Notes: generated by a model not told the origin, from the letters alone. DNA of 64,000 bases from Callorhinus ursinus (GCF_003265705.1 NW_020312966.1:18689752-18753751), one strand, 5' to 3'. Numbered from the stretch's first letter, positions 49,354 through 61,442 are shown. Numbers and translations: made by a program.

Positions 49354-49824
49354 AAGAATTACTATTTTTTAAAATTTTTTATTGTTATGTTAATCACCAT
49401 ATATTACATCATTTGTTTTTGATGTAGTGTTCCATGATTCATTGTTTGTTCATAACACCCAGTGCTCCATGCAGAATGTGCCCTCTTTAATACCCATCAC
49501 CAGGCTAACCCATCCCCCTACCCTCCTCCCCTCTAGAACCCTCAGTTTGTTTTTCAGAGTCCATCATCTCTCATGGTTCGTCTCCCCCTCTGACTTACTC
49601 CCCTTCATTCTTCCTCTCCTGCTATCTTCTTCTTTTTCTTTTTTCTTAAAATATGTTGTGTTATTTGTTTCAGAAGTACAGACCTGTGATTCAACAGTCT
49701 TGCACAATTCACAGCGCTCACCGTAGCACATACCCTCCCCAATGTCTATCACCCAGCCACCCCATCACTCCCACCCCCAACCACTCCAGTAACACTCAGT
49801 TTGTTTCCTGAGATTAAGAATTCC

Positions 49825-52800
49825 TCATATCAGTGAGGTCATATGATACATGTCTTTCTCTGATTGACTTATTTCACTCAGCATAACACCCTCCAGTTCC
49901 ATCCACGTCGTGGCAAATGGCAAGATCTCATTCCTTTTGATGGCTGCATAATATTCCATTGTGTATATATACCACATCTTCTTTATCCATTCATCTGTCA
50001 AGGGACATCTTGGCTCTTTCCACAGTTTGGCTATTGTGGACATTGCTGCTATAAACATTGGGGTGCACGTACCCCTTCGGGTCCCTACATTTGTATCTTT
50101 GGGGTAAATACCCAGTAGTGCAATTGCTGGATCGAATGGTAGCTCTAATTTCAACTGTTTGAGGAACCTCCATACTGTTTTCCAGAGTGGTTGCACCAGC
50201 TTGCATTCCCACCAACAGTGTAGGAGGGTTCCCCTTTCTCCACATCCCCGCCAACATCTGTCGTTCCCTGACTTGTTAATTTTAGCCATTCTGACGGGTG
50301 TGAAGTGGTATCTCATTGAGGTTTTGATTTGGATTTCCCTGATGCCGAGCGATGTTGAGCACTTTTTCATGTGCCTGTTGGCCATTTGGATGTCTTCTTT
50401 GGAGAAATGTCTGTTCATGTCTTCTGCCCATTTCTTGATTGGATTATTTGTTCTTTGGGTGTTGAGTTTGATAAGTTCTTTATAGATTTTGGATACTAGC
50501 CCTTTATCTGATATGTCATTTGCAAATATTTTCTCCCATTCTGTCGGTTGTCTTTTGGCTTTGTGGACTGTTTCTTTTGCTGTGCAAAAGCTTTTTATCT
50601 TGATGAAATCCCAATAGTTCATTTTTGCCCTGGCTTCCCGTGCCTTTGGCGATGTTTCTAGGAAGAAGTTGCTGTGGCTGAGGTCGAAGAGGTTGCTACC
50701 TGTGTTCTCCTTTAGGATCTGGATGGACTCCTGTCTCACGTTTAGGTCTTTCAAGCATTTGGAGTCTATTTTTGTGTGTGGTGTAAGGAAATGGTCCAGT
50801 TTCATTCTTCTGCATGTGGCTGTCCAATTTTCCCAACACCATTTGTTGAAGAGACTGTCTTTTTTCCATTGGACATTCTTTCCTGCCTTGTCAAAGATGA
50901 GTTGACCATAGAGTTGAGGGTCCATTTCTGGGCTCTCTATTCTGTTCCGTTGATCTATGTGTCTGTTTTTGTGCCAGTACCATACTGTCTTGATGATGAC
51001 AGCTTTGTAATAGAGCTGGAAGTCCAGAATTGTGATGCTGCCAGCTTTGCTTTTCTTTTTCAATATTCCTCTGGCTATTCGGGGTCTCTTCTGGTTCCAT
51101 ACAAATTTTAGGATTATTTGTTCCATTTCTTTGAAAAAAGTGGATGGTATTTTGATGGAGATTGCCTTGAATGTGGAGATTGCTCTAGGTAGCATTGACA
51201 TCTTCACAATGTTGGTTCTCCCAATTCATGAGCATGGAATGTTTTTCAATTTCTTTGTGTCTTCTTCAATTTCTTTCCTGAGTATTTTATAGTTTTCTGA
51301 GTACAGATCCTTTGCCTCTTTGGTTAAATTTATTCCTAGGTATCTTATGGTTTTGAGTGCAATTGTGAATGGGATTGACTCCTTGATTTGTCTCTCTTCT
51401 GTCTTGTTGTTGGTGTATAGGAATGCCACTGATTTCTGTGCATTGATTTTATAGCCTGCTACTTGACTGAATTCCTGTAGGAGTTCTAGCAGTTTTGGGG
51501 TGGAGTCTTTTGGGTTTTCCACATAAAGTATCATATCATCTGCAAAGAGTGAGAGTTTGACTTCCTCTTTGCCGATTTGGATGCCTTTGATTTCTTTTTG
51601 TTGTCTGATTGCTGTGGCTAGGACTTCTAATACTATGTTGACTAGCAGTGGTGAGAGTGGACATCCCTGCCGCGTTCCTGACCTTAGGGGAAAAGCTCTC
51701 AGCTTTTCCCCATTGAGAATGATATTCGCTGTAGGTTTTTCATAGATGGCTTTTATGATATTGAGGTATGTACCCTCTATCCCTATACTCTGAAGAGTTT
51801 TGATCAAGAAAGGATGCTGTACTTTGTCAAATGCTTTTTCTGCATCTATTGAGAGGATCATATGATTCTTGTTCTTTCTTTTGTTAATGTATTGTATCAC
51901 GTTGATTGATTTGCGGATGTTGAACCAGCCTTGCAGCCCAGGGATAAATCCCACTTGGTCATGGTGAATAATCCTTTTAATGTACTGTTGGATCCTACTG
52001 GCTAGTATTTTGGTGAGAATTTTTGCATCCGTGTTCATCAAGGATATTGGTCTGTAATTCTCCTTTTTGATGGGGTCTTTGTCTGGTTTTGGGATCAAGG
52101 TAATGCTGGCCTCATAAAATGAGTTTGGAAGTTTTCCTTCCATTTCTATTTTTTGGAACAGTTTCAGGAGAATAGGTATTAATTCTTCTTGAAATGTCTG
52201 ATAGAATTCCCCTGGGAAGCCATCTGGCCCTGGGCTTTTGTTTCTTGGGAGATTTTTGATGACTGTTTCAATTTCCTTAGTGGTTATAGGTCTGTTCAGG
52301 TTTTCTATTTCTTCCTGGTTCAGTTTTGGTAGTTGATACATCTCTAGGAATGCACCCATTTCTTCCAGGTTATCTAATTTGCTGGCATAGGGTTGCTCAT
52401 AATATGTTCTTATAATTGTTTGTATTTTTTTGGTGTTGGTTGTGATCTCTCCTCTTTCATTCATGATTTTGTGGATTTGGGTCATTTCTCTTTTCTTCTT
52501 GATCAGTCTGGCCAGGGGTTTATCAATCTTGTTAATTCTTTCAAAGAACCAGCTCCTAGTTTCGTTGATCTGTTCTACTGTTCTTTTGGTTTCTAGTTCA
52601 TTGATTTCTGCTCTGATCTTTATGATTTCTCTTCTCCTGCTGGGTTTAGGCTTTATTTGCTGTTCTTTCTCCAGCTCCTTTAGGTGTAGGGTTAGGTTGT
52701 GTATTTGAGACCTTTCTTGTTTCTTGAGAAAGGCTTGTATTGCTATATACTTTCCTCTCAGGACTGCCTTTGCTGTATCCCAAAGATTTTGAACAGTTGT

Positions 52801-53848
52801 GTTTTCATTTTCATTGGTTTCCATGAATTTTTTTAATTCTTCTTTAATTTCCTGGTTGACCCATTCATTCTTTAGTAGGATGCTCTTTAGCCTCCATGTA
52901 TTTGAGTTCTTTCCGATTTTCCTCTTGTGATTGAGTTCTAGTTTCAAAGCATTGTGGTCTGAAAATATGCAGGGAATCATCCCAATCTTTTTGTACCGGT
53001 TGAGACCTGATTTGTGACCTAGGATGTGATCAGTTCTGGAGAATGTTCCATGGGCACTTGAGAAGAATGTGTATTCCGTTGCTTTGGGATGGAATGTTCT
53101 GAATATGTCTGTGAAGTCCATTTGGTCCAGTGTGTCATTTAAAGTCTTTATTTCCTTGTTGATCTTTTGCTTAGATGATCTGTCCATTTCAGTCAGGGGG
53201 GTTTTAAAGTCCCCCACTATTATTATATTGTTGTCAAATTGTTTCTTCGCTTTTGTTATTAATTGCCTTATATAATTGGCTGCTCCCATGTTCGGGGCAT
53301 AGATATTTACAATTGTTAGATCTTCTTGTTGGATAGACCCTTTAAGTAGGATATAGTGTCCTTCCTCATCTCTTATTACAGTCTTTGTTTTAAAATCTAG
53401 TTTGTCTGATATAAGGATTGCCACCCCAGCTTTCTTTTGGTGTCCATTAGCATGGTAAATGGTTTTTCACCCCCTCACTTTCAATCTGGGGGTATCTTTG
53501 GGTCTAAAATGAGTCTCTTGCAGACAGCATATTGATGGGTCTTGTTTTTTTTTTTTTTTAAAGATTTATTTATTTATTTGACAGAGAGAATGAGATAGAG
53601 AGAGAGAGCATGAGGGGGGGAGGGTCAGAGGGAGAAGCAGACTCCCCGCTGAGCAGGGAGCCCGATGATGCGGGACTCGATCCTGGGACTCCAGGATCAT
53701 GACCTGACCCGAAGGCAGTCGCTTAACCAACTGAGCCACCCAGGCGCCCTTGTTTTTTAATCCAATCTGATAGCCTGTGTCTTTTGTTTGGGGTATTTAG
53801 CCCATTTACATTCAGGGTAACTATTGAAAGGTATGAGTTTAGTGCCAT
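49825..53848 (-). pseudogene. L1 ORF2 (endonuclease/reverse transcriptase), broken
   Basis: ORF2 encodes the enzyme that nicks target DNA and reverse-transcribes L1 RNA there. It starts MALNSYLSIVTLNVNGLN at 53848 and stops at 49825. Endonuclease motifs LNVNGLN, QETH and SDHN are present, but the active-site GDFN reads GDFK. The RT motif FADD is intact ('[16 protein letters not shown]'), as is the C-terminal cysteine/histidine motif (C-x3-C-x7-H-x4-C). Lesions: a SINE at 53551-53748, after IKKQ in the endonuclease; an in-frame TGA at 53467-53469 in place of Trp (RGW); another TGA at 51226-51228 in place of Trp (IPCSW). Otherwise the frame stays open as segments of 732 and 460 codons. The same frame resumes after each stop, so no indel separates them. 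Confidence 0.95.
53551..53748 (-). mobile_element. SINEC inserted in L1 endonuclease domain
   Basis: Complete SINE in the same orientation as the host L1. CTTGTTTTTT occurs at 53541-53550 and 53749-53758. It therefore arrived after the L1 and destroyed the endonuclease frame. Confidence 0.95.
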
Positions 53849-53929
53849 TGTATTGCCTGTAAGGTGACTGTTACTGTATATTGTCTGTGTTCCTTTCTGA
53901 TCTTTGCTGCCTTTAGGCTCTCTCTTTGC

Positions 53930-54809
53930 TTAGAGGACCCCTTTCAATATTTCTTGGAGGGCTGGTTTCGTGTTTGCAAATTCCTTTAGTTTTTGTTTGT
54001 CCTGGAAGCTTTTTATCTCTCCTTCAATTTTCAATGAGAGCCTAGCTGGTTATAGTACTCTTGGCTGCATATTTTTCTCGTTTAGTGCTCTGAAGATCGC
54101 ATGCCAGTCCTTTCTGGCCTGCCAGGTCTCTGTGGATAGGTCTGTTGCCAATCTAATGTTTCTACCATTGTAGGTTACATATCTCTTCTCCTGAGCTGCT
54201 TTCAGGATTTTCTCTTTGTCTCTGAGACTCGTAAGTTTTACTATTAGATGTCGGGGTGTTGACCTATTATTATTGATTTTGAGAGGGGTTCTCTGTGCCC
54301 CCTGGATTTTGATGCCTGTTTCCTTCCTCACATTAGGGAAGTTCTCTGCTATTATTTGCTCCAATATACCTTCTGCCCCTCTCTCTCTTTCTTCTTCTTC
54401 TGGGATCCCAATTATTCTAATGTTGTGTCGTCTCTCGAATTCTGCCCTCGTGATCCTGTAGTTGTTTCTCTCTCTTTTTCTCAGCCTCTTTATTTTCCAT
54501 CATTTGGTCTTCTGTATCGCTGATTCTCTCTTCTGCCTCATTTATCTTAGCAGTTAGTGCCCCCATTTTTGATTGCACCTCATTAATAGCCTTTTTGATT
54601 TCAACTTGGTTAGATTTTAGTTCTTTTATTTCTCCAGAAAGGGTTTCTCTAATAACTTCCACGCTTTTTTCAAGCCCAGCTAGTATCTTTAAAGTCATGA
54701 TTTTGAACTCTAGGTCCGACATCGTACTAATGTCCATATTGAGTAGGTCCCTGGCTGACGGTACTACCTCTTGTTCTTTTTGCTGAGGTGATTTTTTTCA
54801 TCTTGTCAT
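53930..54809 (-). pseudogene. L1 ORF1 (RNA-binding chaperone), broken
   Basis: ORF1p is a trimeric coiled-coil RNA-binding protein that coats L1 RNA in the cytoplasm. The frame runs from ATG at 54809 to TAA ending at 53930, about 293 codons. The N-terminal half is a Glu/Lys-rich coiled coil ('LEKSVEVIRETLSGEIKEL' onward). The C-terminal half has RRM/CTD features ('RHLIVKLTSLRDKEKILKAA', 'WQARKDWHAIFRALNEKN'). Lesions: codon 4 CGA to TGA (54798-54800), a deletion with frameshift near 54420, a second frame change near 54385, and a TAT to TAA stop at 54050-54052. About 80 bp separate it from ORF2. Confidence 0.92.
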
Positions 54810-56633
54810 TTTGTCCAGAGGAGAATAGATGAATGAGAGAACAAAATGCTAACAGGTTTACAACGTCCCCAGCAAATATACTGTATACAAATCAGAAAAG
54901 ACCTGAAGCCAGGGGAAAAGAAAGGGAAAGAAAGAAAAAAGAAAGAGAAAGAAAAAAAAAAGAAAAAAAGATAAAAACAACAGAACAATACAAAAAAGCA
55001 GAATATGATCAAATATGATCAGGCTAGTGCATAGATCAGTGCCACACACTAGATTTTGGGTGTATTTTGGTCTGTTAGAAAAAAGTGCCTCCTAAAATTT
55101 TAAAGGAAGAAAGACATATATGTACAAAATAAGGGTTGATACAATGAAGGGATGGAAGATGACTGTAAAGATGAAAATTATAGAAGATTTTATAAAAGGA
55201 CTTGATAAGAAGTTGTTTGAAAAAAGAAAGAAGATTTAAGAAAAAAAAAAAAGAAGGAAAAAGGGAGAGAATGTGATCAGGCAGGAGACTAGAACAGAGC
55301 CATACACTAGTGATTTAGGGTATATTTTGATCTGTTAGAAGAAACTGTATCTCAAAATTTTAAAGAGAGAACAACTTACATATATATGCCAAAAATAAGG
55401 GTAACTACTATGAAGGGATAAAATATGACTCTAAAAATGAAAAATAAAAAATGTTTTTTTTTTTTTAAAAAGAGATTGATAAGATGTTGGTTGAAAAAGG
55501 GAAAAGAAAAATAAAAAAAAAAACAGTTAACAAAAATTAACTTTGATGAACTAATGAATCATGGTAAAAAAAAGCCATGAATTCTATGTGCAATATTCCC
55601 CTAGCGCTGGAGTTCTCCCATTCTCCTTGATCGGTAAACTTGGTCTTGGCTTGCTGGCTGTTCGTGCTGATCTTCTGGGGGAGGGGCCTGTTGCCGTGGT
55701 TCCCAAATGTCTTTGCCGGAGGCGGAATTGCCCCGCCCTTGTCGGTCCGGGCTAAGCAAGCTGCTCCGGTTTGCTCTCAGGAGCTTTTGTTCCCTGCAAG
55801 CTCTCGGTACAGCTTTGGAGGACCAGGGCAAAAATGGTGGCCTCCCAATCTCCGCCCGGAGGAGCTGAGAACTCGGGGCCCCGCTCCTCAGTGCTCCCCC
55901 AGAGAAAAGCAGTCACTCCCGTGTCCCCGGTCTCCGGCCGCACTGCGTGCTCACCCGGCCTGTGACCGAGCGTTTCTATCTCTGACACCCGACCCCGTGT
56001 GGAGTCTCCAAACCCAGCAGATCCCTGCGGTGCGCTCCTGCGCCGCTCCTCCCCGGGAAGGAAGAGGAGTCTCCCCGGCTCTGCCGCTTGTTGGGTCCCT
56101 GCTGGAGGAGCAGTGGCCCGAGTGGGCCGCGGATCACAGTTTATGGCCACCCCGAGCTGAGAGCCCACGCCTCGGCTCCGTCTCTGCAGCCGGCTTCCCC
56201 GCTCCGATACCTGGGAGCTCTGCTGCACTCAGGCACCCCCGGTCTTTCTGTGACCCCGAGGGTCCTGAGACCACACTGTCCCGGGAGGATTCCACCCCCC
56301 GCTTAGCCACTGCAGCGACGTCCCTCAGCAGAGCCGACTTCTAAAAGGTCCGATTTTGTGCTCCGCGGCTCTAGCACTTGCCAGAAGCGGCCGGCGGAGG
56401 CCCCCTCCCCCACCGTCTATCCTCCCGAATATCGCCTCGGATTCACTTCTCCGCACGTCCTACCTTCCAGAAAGTGGTCGCTTCTCTGTTCAGAGAGTTG
56501 TTGCTACTCTCCTCTTCGATCTCCTGTTGAGTTCGTAGGTGTTCAGAATGGTTTGATCCCCATTCAGCTGAATTCCTGAGACCAGACGAAATCTAGGTCT
56601 CCTACTCCTCCACCATCTTGCTCCGCCCCCCCC
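54810..56633 (-). promoter_or_regulatory. L1 5'UTR with CpG-rich promoter region
   Basis: 54810-55560 is A-rich with imperfect tandem similarity: two segments with 'tagaacagagccatacact'- and 'gcacagatcagtgccac'-type phrases near 55040 and 55300. About 55580-56480 is GC-rich with many CpGs, unlike anything else in the window. L1 5'UTRs hold an internal RNA polymerase II promoter. Long frames here on both strands are composition artefacts. Confidence 0.75.
56611..56622 (-). promoter_or_regulatory. YY1-like motif at L1 5' end
   Basis: 'gcaagatggtgg' on the minus strand lies about a dozen bases from the L1 start. Human L1 has a YY1 site in the same place that fixes the transcription start. Equivalence here is inferred. 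Confidence 0.45.
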
Positions 56634-57008
56634 AAGAATTACTATTTTTTTTTGTTCTTTCCTTTCTCTTTGTGTCTTTAAGCAGCTAAGATAATGGTAT
56701 TATGATTATTGGAAGAATTTTTTTTAATAGTTTGCCATAAAAAACAAGAGTAAATCTTATCTATCTGGAAACTGATAACTCAGAATGACACATAACTTAG
56801 GAGTTCTGAGTAACTCCCTTCTTCCTGTGGCAATTTTTATTTTTTGAATAACAAAAAGAGAAAATGTTACAAAAGTGAAATAAAATAAAATAAACAAATC
56901 CTGAATTCAAAGGTAAACCTACCAACTCCAGATTCTTTCTGTTTTGAGGGGCAAAGAGCCGTTGTCTTTTTCAGAGTTAAGTAACAGAGCAAGGAAGCCA
57001 TGATTCTC

Positions 57009-57145
57009 TAAACCCTTTTTCTTTTCTTTTCTTTTCTTTCTTTTCTTTTCTTTTCTTTTCTTTCCTTTCCTTTCCTTTTCTTTTTTCTCTCCTCTCCTCT
57101 CCTTTCCCCTCCCCTCCCCTCCCATTCCCTTCCCTTTCCTTTTAC
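57009..57145. repeat. (TTTTC)n tract grading to (TCCCC)n
   Basis: Pyrimidine-rich pentanucleotide units over about 130 bp. The reverse Lys/Glu/Gly-rich frames are artefacts. Confidence 0.93.
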
Positions 57146-57859
57146 AAATATATCTACCAAACAACCCTGAGTTTGGCCGAACTTCTCAGCTTTTGTCATT
57201 TTTGCCTTGTTAAAAGTACAGGGACCCAATATTTTATTAATCCAGTTCATACCCTCTCCTCTGTCCTGCATGGGTGATGTAGGCCGTTGGAAAAGGCACA
57301 GAGAAGACTCCTTAGACTTTTTTCCCCAGCTTTTCACACCATGCCATATATTTAAATAACAGGCTGAGATGGGGAGTGATGAGTCTCTCAAGGAAATAAA
57401 TACGGAGCACTCATTAGAAGGCTCATTAAGAATAAAGTGCAGGAAGGGGGCTCTGAGAACAGACTCTTATTCTGGTATTTATTAGGACAAAGCACTCTTT
57501 TTAATGGGGCACCTGAAATGCTCTCTGCTGCAATCATTATTAGGCATTAGTGCTTTTCCTAACTTCTTGGGATCAGCTTTACCCTTCTTTCTGCCTTGGT
57601 AAACAGTTGGCAACAATGCCTTTGTGTTCCAGACTCCTGTGGAGGATTTGTTCTCACTTTTCCCGTCTTTGCTCAGGAGTCCTGGGCTTCCACTCTGCGA
57701 GGGCATTTAAAAATTGGACCTCTCTTCCAAGCACTGTGAATTGAAGGATAGAAGCATACTTTATTGCTTGTCTCCTCTCCCGAATCCCTCTTCCCTTCCT
57801 CCATTTCATGTACTACTCTCCGAGTCTCTTTTGCTCCTTTCCCTTAGGGCAGAGATTGT
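57146..57859. other. No recognisable feature
   Basis: No gene, RNA or bounded repeat seen. Confidence 0.4.
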
Positions 57860-58080
57860 GAAACTTTGTCTTTAAAAGGTCAGATAGTACAGATAGTAAA
57901 TATTTTAGGCTTTGTGGTCCATAAGATCTCCCTCACAACTCTGCTGTTGTAGCGCAAAAACAGCCATATACTATACATGAATGAATATGTGTGGCTGTGT
58001 TCCAATAAAACTTTATTTATAAAAACAGGTGGTGGACCAGATTTGGTCCACAGGCTGCAGTTTGCTGACCCCTGTTCTAG
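57860..58080. mobile_element. Non-autonomous DNA transposon relic (MER1/hAT-type)
   Basis: 'aaatattttaggctttgtgg', 'gtggctgtgttccaataaaa' and 'gcagtttgctgacccctg' match a very common mammalian non-autonomous DNA element ending in '...gacccctg'. I am unsure of the subfamily name. Confidence 0.7.
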
Positions 58081-58139
58081 AGATCTAAAAAGGAAGTTCC
58101 CATTGTACTTATAAGATGAAAGTAGGCACATGGTGTTCC

Positions 58140-58470
58140 CAGTTTTAACTTCATTTATTCAGTAACTCATCAAATTTCAACACCTACTGAATGTTTAATA
58201 CCCGCTATGTGCCAGACAATGTGGAAGCATAAAAAACCCAAGGAACTCGCAGTCTTGTGAGTCTTTGGACAGAAGGGCGAACAACTATAATATGATATAT
58301 TTGATCCTGTAATGGACATAAGGGCAGTTGAGACCATAGGTTAAGGGGATGTAAGAGGGTCTCTTGAGCATTTGAGTGTCACTGCAGGACTAGTGTATGT
58401 GCACAGGGAGGGGAGGAAAGAAAAGGAGGCTTTGCAGGTGGGAAAGTCTGGTGCTCCACGCTAGTGTTAA
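58140..58470 (-). repeat. L2 LINE fragment, reverse
   Basis: 'ttcatttattcagtaactca', 'cgctatgtgccagacaatgt' and 'aggaactcgcagtcttgtga' follow the reverse L2 consensus. Confidence 0.5.
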
Positions 58471-59824
58471 GATTTTATTTTGTAAGACATGAGAGCCATG
58501 GAACAATTACAGCATAGGGGATAGGCAGGTTTTCCTGCTAACTCACAGGGAGCAATGGGGAGCTGCAAGTACATCAGTCCTTGAAGGCTGTGACTTTTCT
58601 CTTGAGAAGCTGTCAAAAATAAGCAAAAGTTCACAAAACCAGAATCTTGAAAACCAGGAGGACAACTTAAAATAGCCTGAATATTCTTCCTGCTAACTTT
58701 CCATTTGCACTCCCTGGGCCAACTGCGTTGGTAGTGGATGTTCGGTGTTTGCCACAGAAAGAAATAAAGTTCTCTCAGTTCAGTGGCAAGAGGAGGAGAA
58801 TCGTTAGGGCTAATATTTCCAAGATCTATAATGAAGAGTTTCTTCTGAGTATGATTTGAGGGCTTCCGAGGAATCCCTTTGCCCTGAAACACCATACTCA
58901 TTCGCCTTCTGTAGAATCTAAAATTATACAACTGAAGATTTTATTCCTTTAGGTTGAATCTTGCCCTCTCTAGGCAAGGTATTTTAAAATGCAAACACTC
59001 CCAGGGAGGATGATATACTATGTCAATCATAACCTAGTTCGAATGAGGATATAAATCGGATAGGAACTCTGGAGAACAGAGACCCCAGAGACGGACAGCA
59101 GGAGGAAGCTTTTAAAATGAGGGAAGGACTCCAGAACTGGGATATGGAGGGCAAAGGATGAAGATGAACTTTGCCTACTTCTCTATATTGCCCAGGGCAG
59201 CGTGAAACATAATAAGGTAGATGAGGACAGGGCAGAAAATAGCAACTGATTAATAAACATGGGGAGGAGAAGTGTGTCTTTTTCAGACTCAATGGAATTT
59301 TTACTGCCTAACATTTCCAGAGCCAATTTGTAAAGCTGTCTGGGAGTGTTCTGTGTCTGCAAGGCAGACACAGAAAGGGGAGGGAGACAATTAGGAGTCT
59401 AAAGATGCTTCAGACTGGGGATGGGCCGCAAGTGACAACAGAATGAACCCCACCACCCCCTTACTTCCGGCAGCTCTTATTCTTCTCCCAACAAGTCCCT
59501 GCCTGCTGCTTTGTCTTCTGAATGCAAAACAAAAGTGCCTGGGTGAATAAACAAGAGCTCTCTTTCTCAAGGAGAGACAGTGCCCAGTCTCTTTGGGCTT
59601 GCTGTTTGTTCCCATGCAGTGCCCATTGATTTGAAGCTGGTGAGAGATGGGATGGCATAGCGCATAGGTGATGAGAAAGCAGCCGCTCTGGGACCACAGA
59701 ATGGAACGCCTCAGGAGTCATCCTACTTCTGGCGTGGTCATGTGATCCGCAGAAAAACACTTCTGAAGCCAATTCCTGCCTGCGTAAGGCAAAAAATGAA
59801 CAAACAAACAAAAAACCCCACAAC
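58471..59824. other. No recognisable gene
   Basis: The longest frame is a 154-codon minus-strand frame (58467-58931). It lacks any motif I recognise and has no codon-bias support, so it is not called. Confidence 0.35.
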
Positions 59825-59853
59825 ACGCGCACACACACACACACACACACACA
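59825..59853. repeat. (CA)n microsatellite
   Basis: About 28 bp of CA repeats. Confidence 0.93.
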
Positions 59854-59879
59854 ACCCAAAACACTTTCAGGCTTTCTTG

Positions 59880-60330
59880 ATTGACTCATGCATTAAATAT
59901 TTAACCATATTTGTTGCAGACCTACTTTGTGTGAAGGTTCTGATCAGGTGCCAGGGAGATTCACAGGCACGTGCGTGAACGATTAGGACACAAGATAGGT
60001 GCCTGGGGGTGATGGAGAAGTTATTATCTGAATATAAAGGAAGGAAATAGAATGGCCTCCATTCTTCAACTGTAGAAGCAACCCAAGAGACTGTAAAAGT
60101 CTGAAAGAGTTTATATGATAACCTAATGTGCCCATGAGGTGACATGGGGGACATCCGCTTGGGAACGATCTGAACAAGCCCTGATTGGAATTTGGAACGT
60201 TATAGGCTAGTGGGAAGAGACAGTCAATAGAGATAAAATGTGATGCACAATTAAACATAGTACATAAGGGTGATAAGGACCATGGGGAAGAAAGAAAAGA
60301 AAAAAAAGTAGCGTAGGAGGAAGTAGAGTA
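59880..60330 (-). repeat. L2 LINE fragment, reverse
   Basis: 'atgcattaaatatttaacca', 'gttctgatcaggtgccaggg' and 'agggtgataaggaccatggg' fit the reverse L2 order. Overlapping 95- and 186-codon frames are not credible genes. Confidence 0.45.
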
Positions 60331-60520
60331 GGTGAGGACCCAGAGTCTCTCTACTGGGCCATTACATACACACCCCCCAGTTGCTTTGAGTGCTGGCTGC
60401 ACCCTTCTCAAGAGCACTGTCCGGCAGCCAATGGACCTGCCTTGCCCATATACACCTAGGAGGTTATGCCTCCCTGAACGGGTGAGAAGGCTGGTAATTC
60501 GTGCACAACGGAGGGAGCTT

Positions 60521-60611
60521 AGGTAGGAGAATGGCGAGTCCATCTATCACAACGGGCAGGAACGTAGAGTATGAAGATACGCACGCTGGTTAGGGGCAGC
60601 GGTTCCATTTG
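60521..60611 (+). repeat. Unnamed low-copy repeat, copy A
   Basis: Its first 56 bp match 62299-62354 at 47 of 56 positions in direct orientation. Positions 60560-60611 match the reverse complement of 62491-62542 at 43 of 52. I cannot assign it to a known repeat family. Confidence 0.75.
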
Positions 60612-61442
60612 CTTCGGTGATTTCTAATGAAGGAAGAGCAACAGTACCAGTCTAGGGAGGGAATAGAGGATGACATTTGGGAGACTGAAGAAAGAGGAAA
60701 TAGTCTGAAATAATCCAGTTAGAGAGTGACCAAGTGACTGGGCCAGGCCATATTCTGTGCCAGTGCGGCTGCATGATCGCTCACCTGAAGTTCACGATCA
60801 TGAATTCACAGCAGGACGGTGGATGCAGTCAGCCACGTGAAGTCAGTGATGCTGGGCAGAGGGTGCCATTTTCCCATGTAAGCGCGATGCAGTGAGTGCA
60901 GATAACATGATCGAGGGTGTGTGCGCAGGAACTGATGATGAGATTTGGCTAAGGAATTTAAATGGAATAAGTAAGTAAATGAAGATCTCAAGGGGGAGTG
61001 GGAAAAGGGGATGGAAAAATCAAGTAATAAAAAGGAGGGACTAGCAAGACTATGGATGAGACAGTGAAAAAATCAGTGGTTGCCAAGGATCTGGGCTGAG
61101 GGAGGAAGGGATGAATGGGAGCAACACAGGGGGCTTGGGGGGCAGTGAAACTATTCTGTTGGATATAGTAATGGTGAAAATATGACATTATATGTTTGTC
61201 AAAACCCATAGAATGTACAACCCCAAAAGTGAACCCTAATGTAAACTATGGATTTCAATTAATAATAATGCATTCATATTGGTTCATCAGTTATAACAAC
61301 TGCACCAGGATAATGCAAGATGTTAGTAATAGCAAAAACTAGTGGGGGTGTGGGGTGGGCTGTATGTGAGGGGCTATATAGGAACTCTCTGTAATTTTTA
61401 CTCCACTTTTTTCTCTAAACCTATAACTGCTTTAAAAAAAGA
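60612..61442. other. No recognisable feature
   Basis: A weak L1M 3'UTR-like phrase occurs at about 61030-61240 ('gtggttgccaaggatctggg'). Nothing else is supported. Confidence 0.4.

Larger units (their letters stand above)
49371..56633 (-). mobile_element. Full-length carnivore L1, inactivated, 17-bp TSD
   Basis: Complete LINE-1 reading right to left: 5' end 'gagcaagatggtggaggag' at 56633, CpG-rich 5'UTR, ORF1, ORF2, 3'UTR and an A-rich end at 49371. AAGAATTACTATTTTTT flanks it at 49354-49370 and 56634-56650 without mismatch. Length is 7263 bp, of which about 208 bp is a later SINE plus its TSD, leaving about 7.05 kb. Both ORFs carry inactivating changes, so it cannot move by itself. The perfect TSD with several ORF lesions fits a middle-aged insertion. 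Confidence 0.97.

Noticed and set aside
51226..53424. Functional reverse transcriptase gene (732-codon frame)
   Set aside because: It is the middle of an L1 ORF2 cut off by in-frame TGA codons on both sides and by a SINE. It is a pseudogene segment, not a host gene or a bacterial-type retroelement.
55640..56344. 234-codon frame and 158-codon reverse frame as genes
   Set aside because: They lie in the GC-rich L1 5'UTR. The open frames reflect base composition and match no family I know.
58467..58931. 154-codon minus-strand gene
   Set aside because: No motif, no homologue recognised, no splice or promoter context. It starts at the end of an L2 relic.
59983..60543. 186-codon minus-strand gene
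   Set aside because: Overlaps reverse L2-like sequence and part of the unnamed repeat. Composition is not gene-like.
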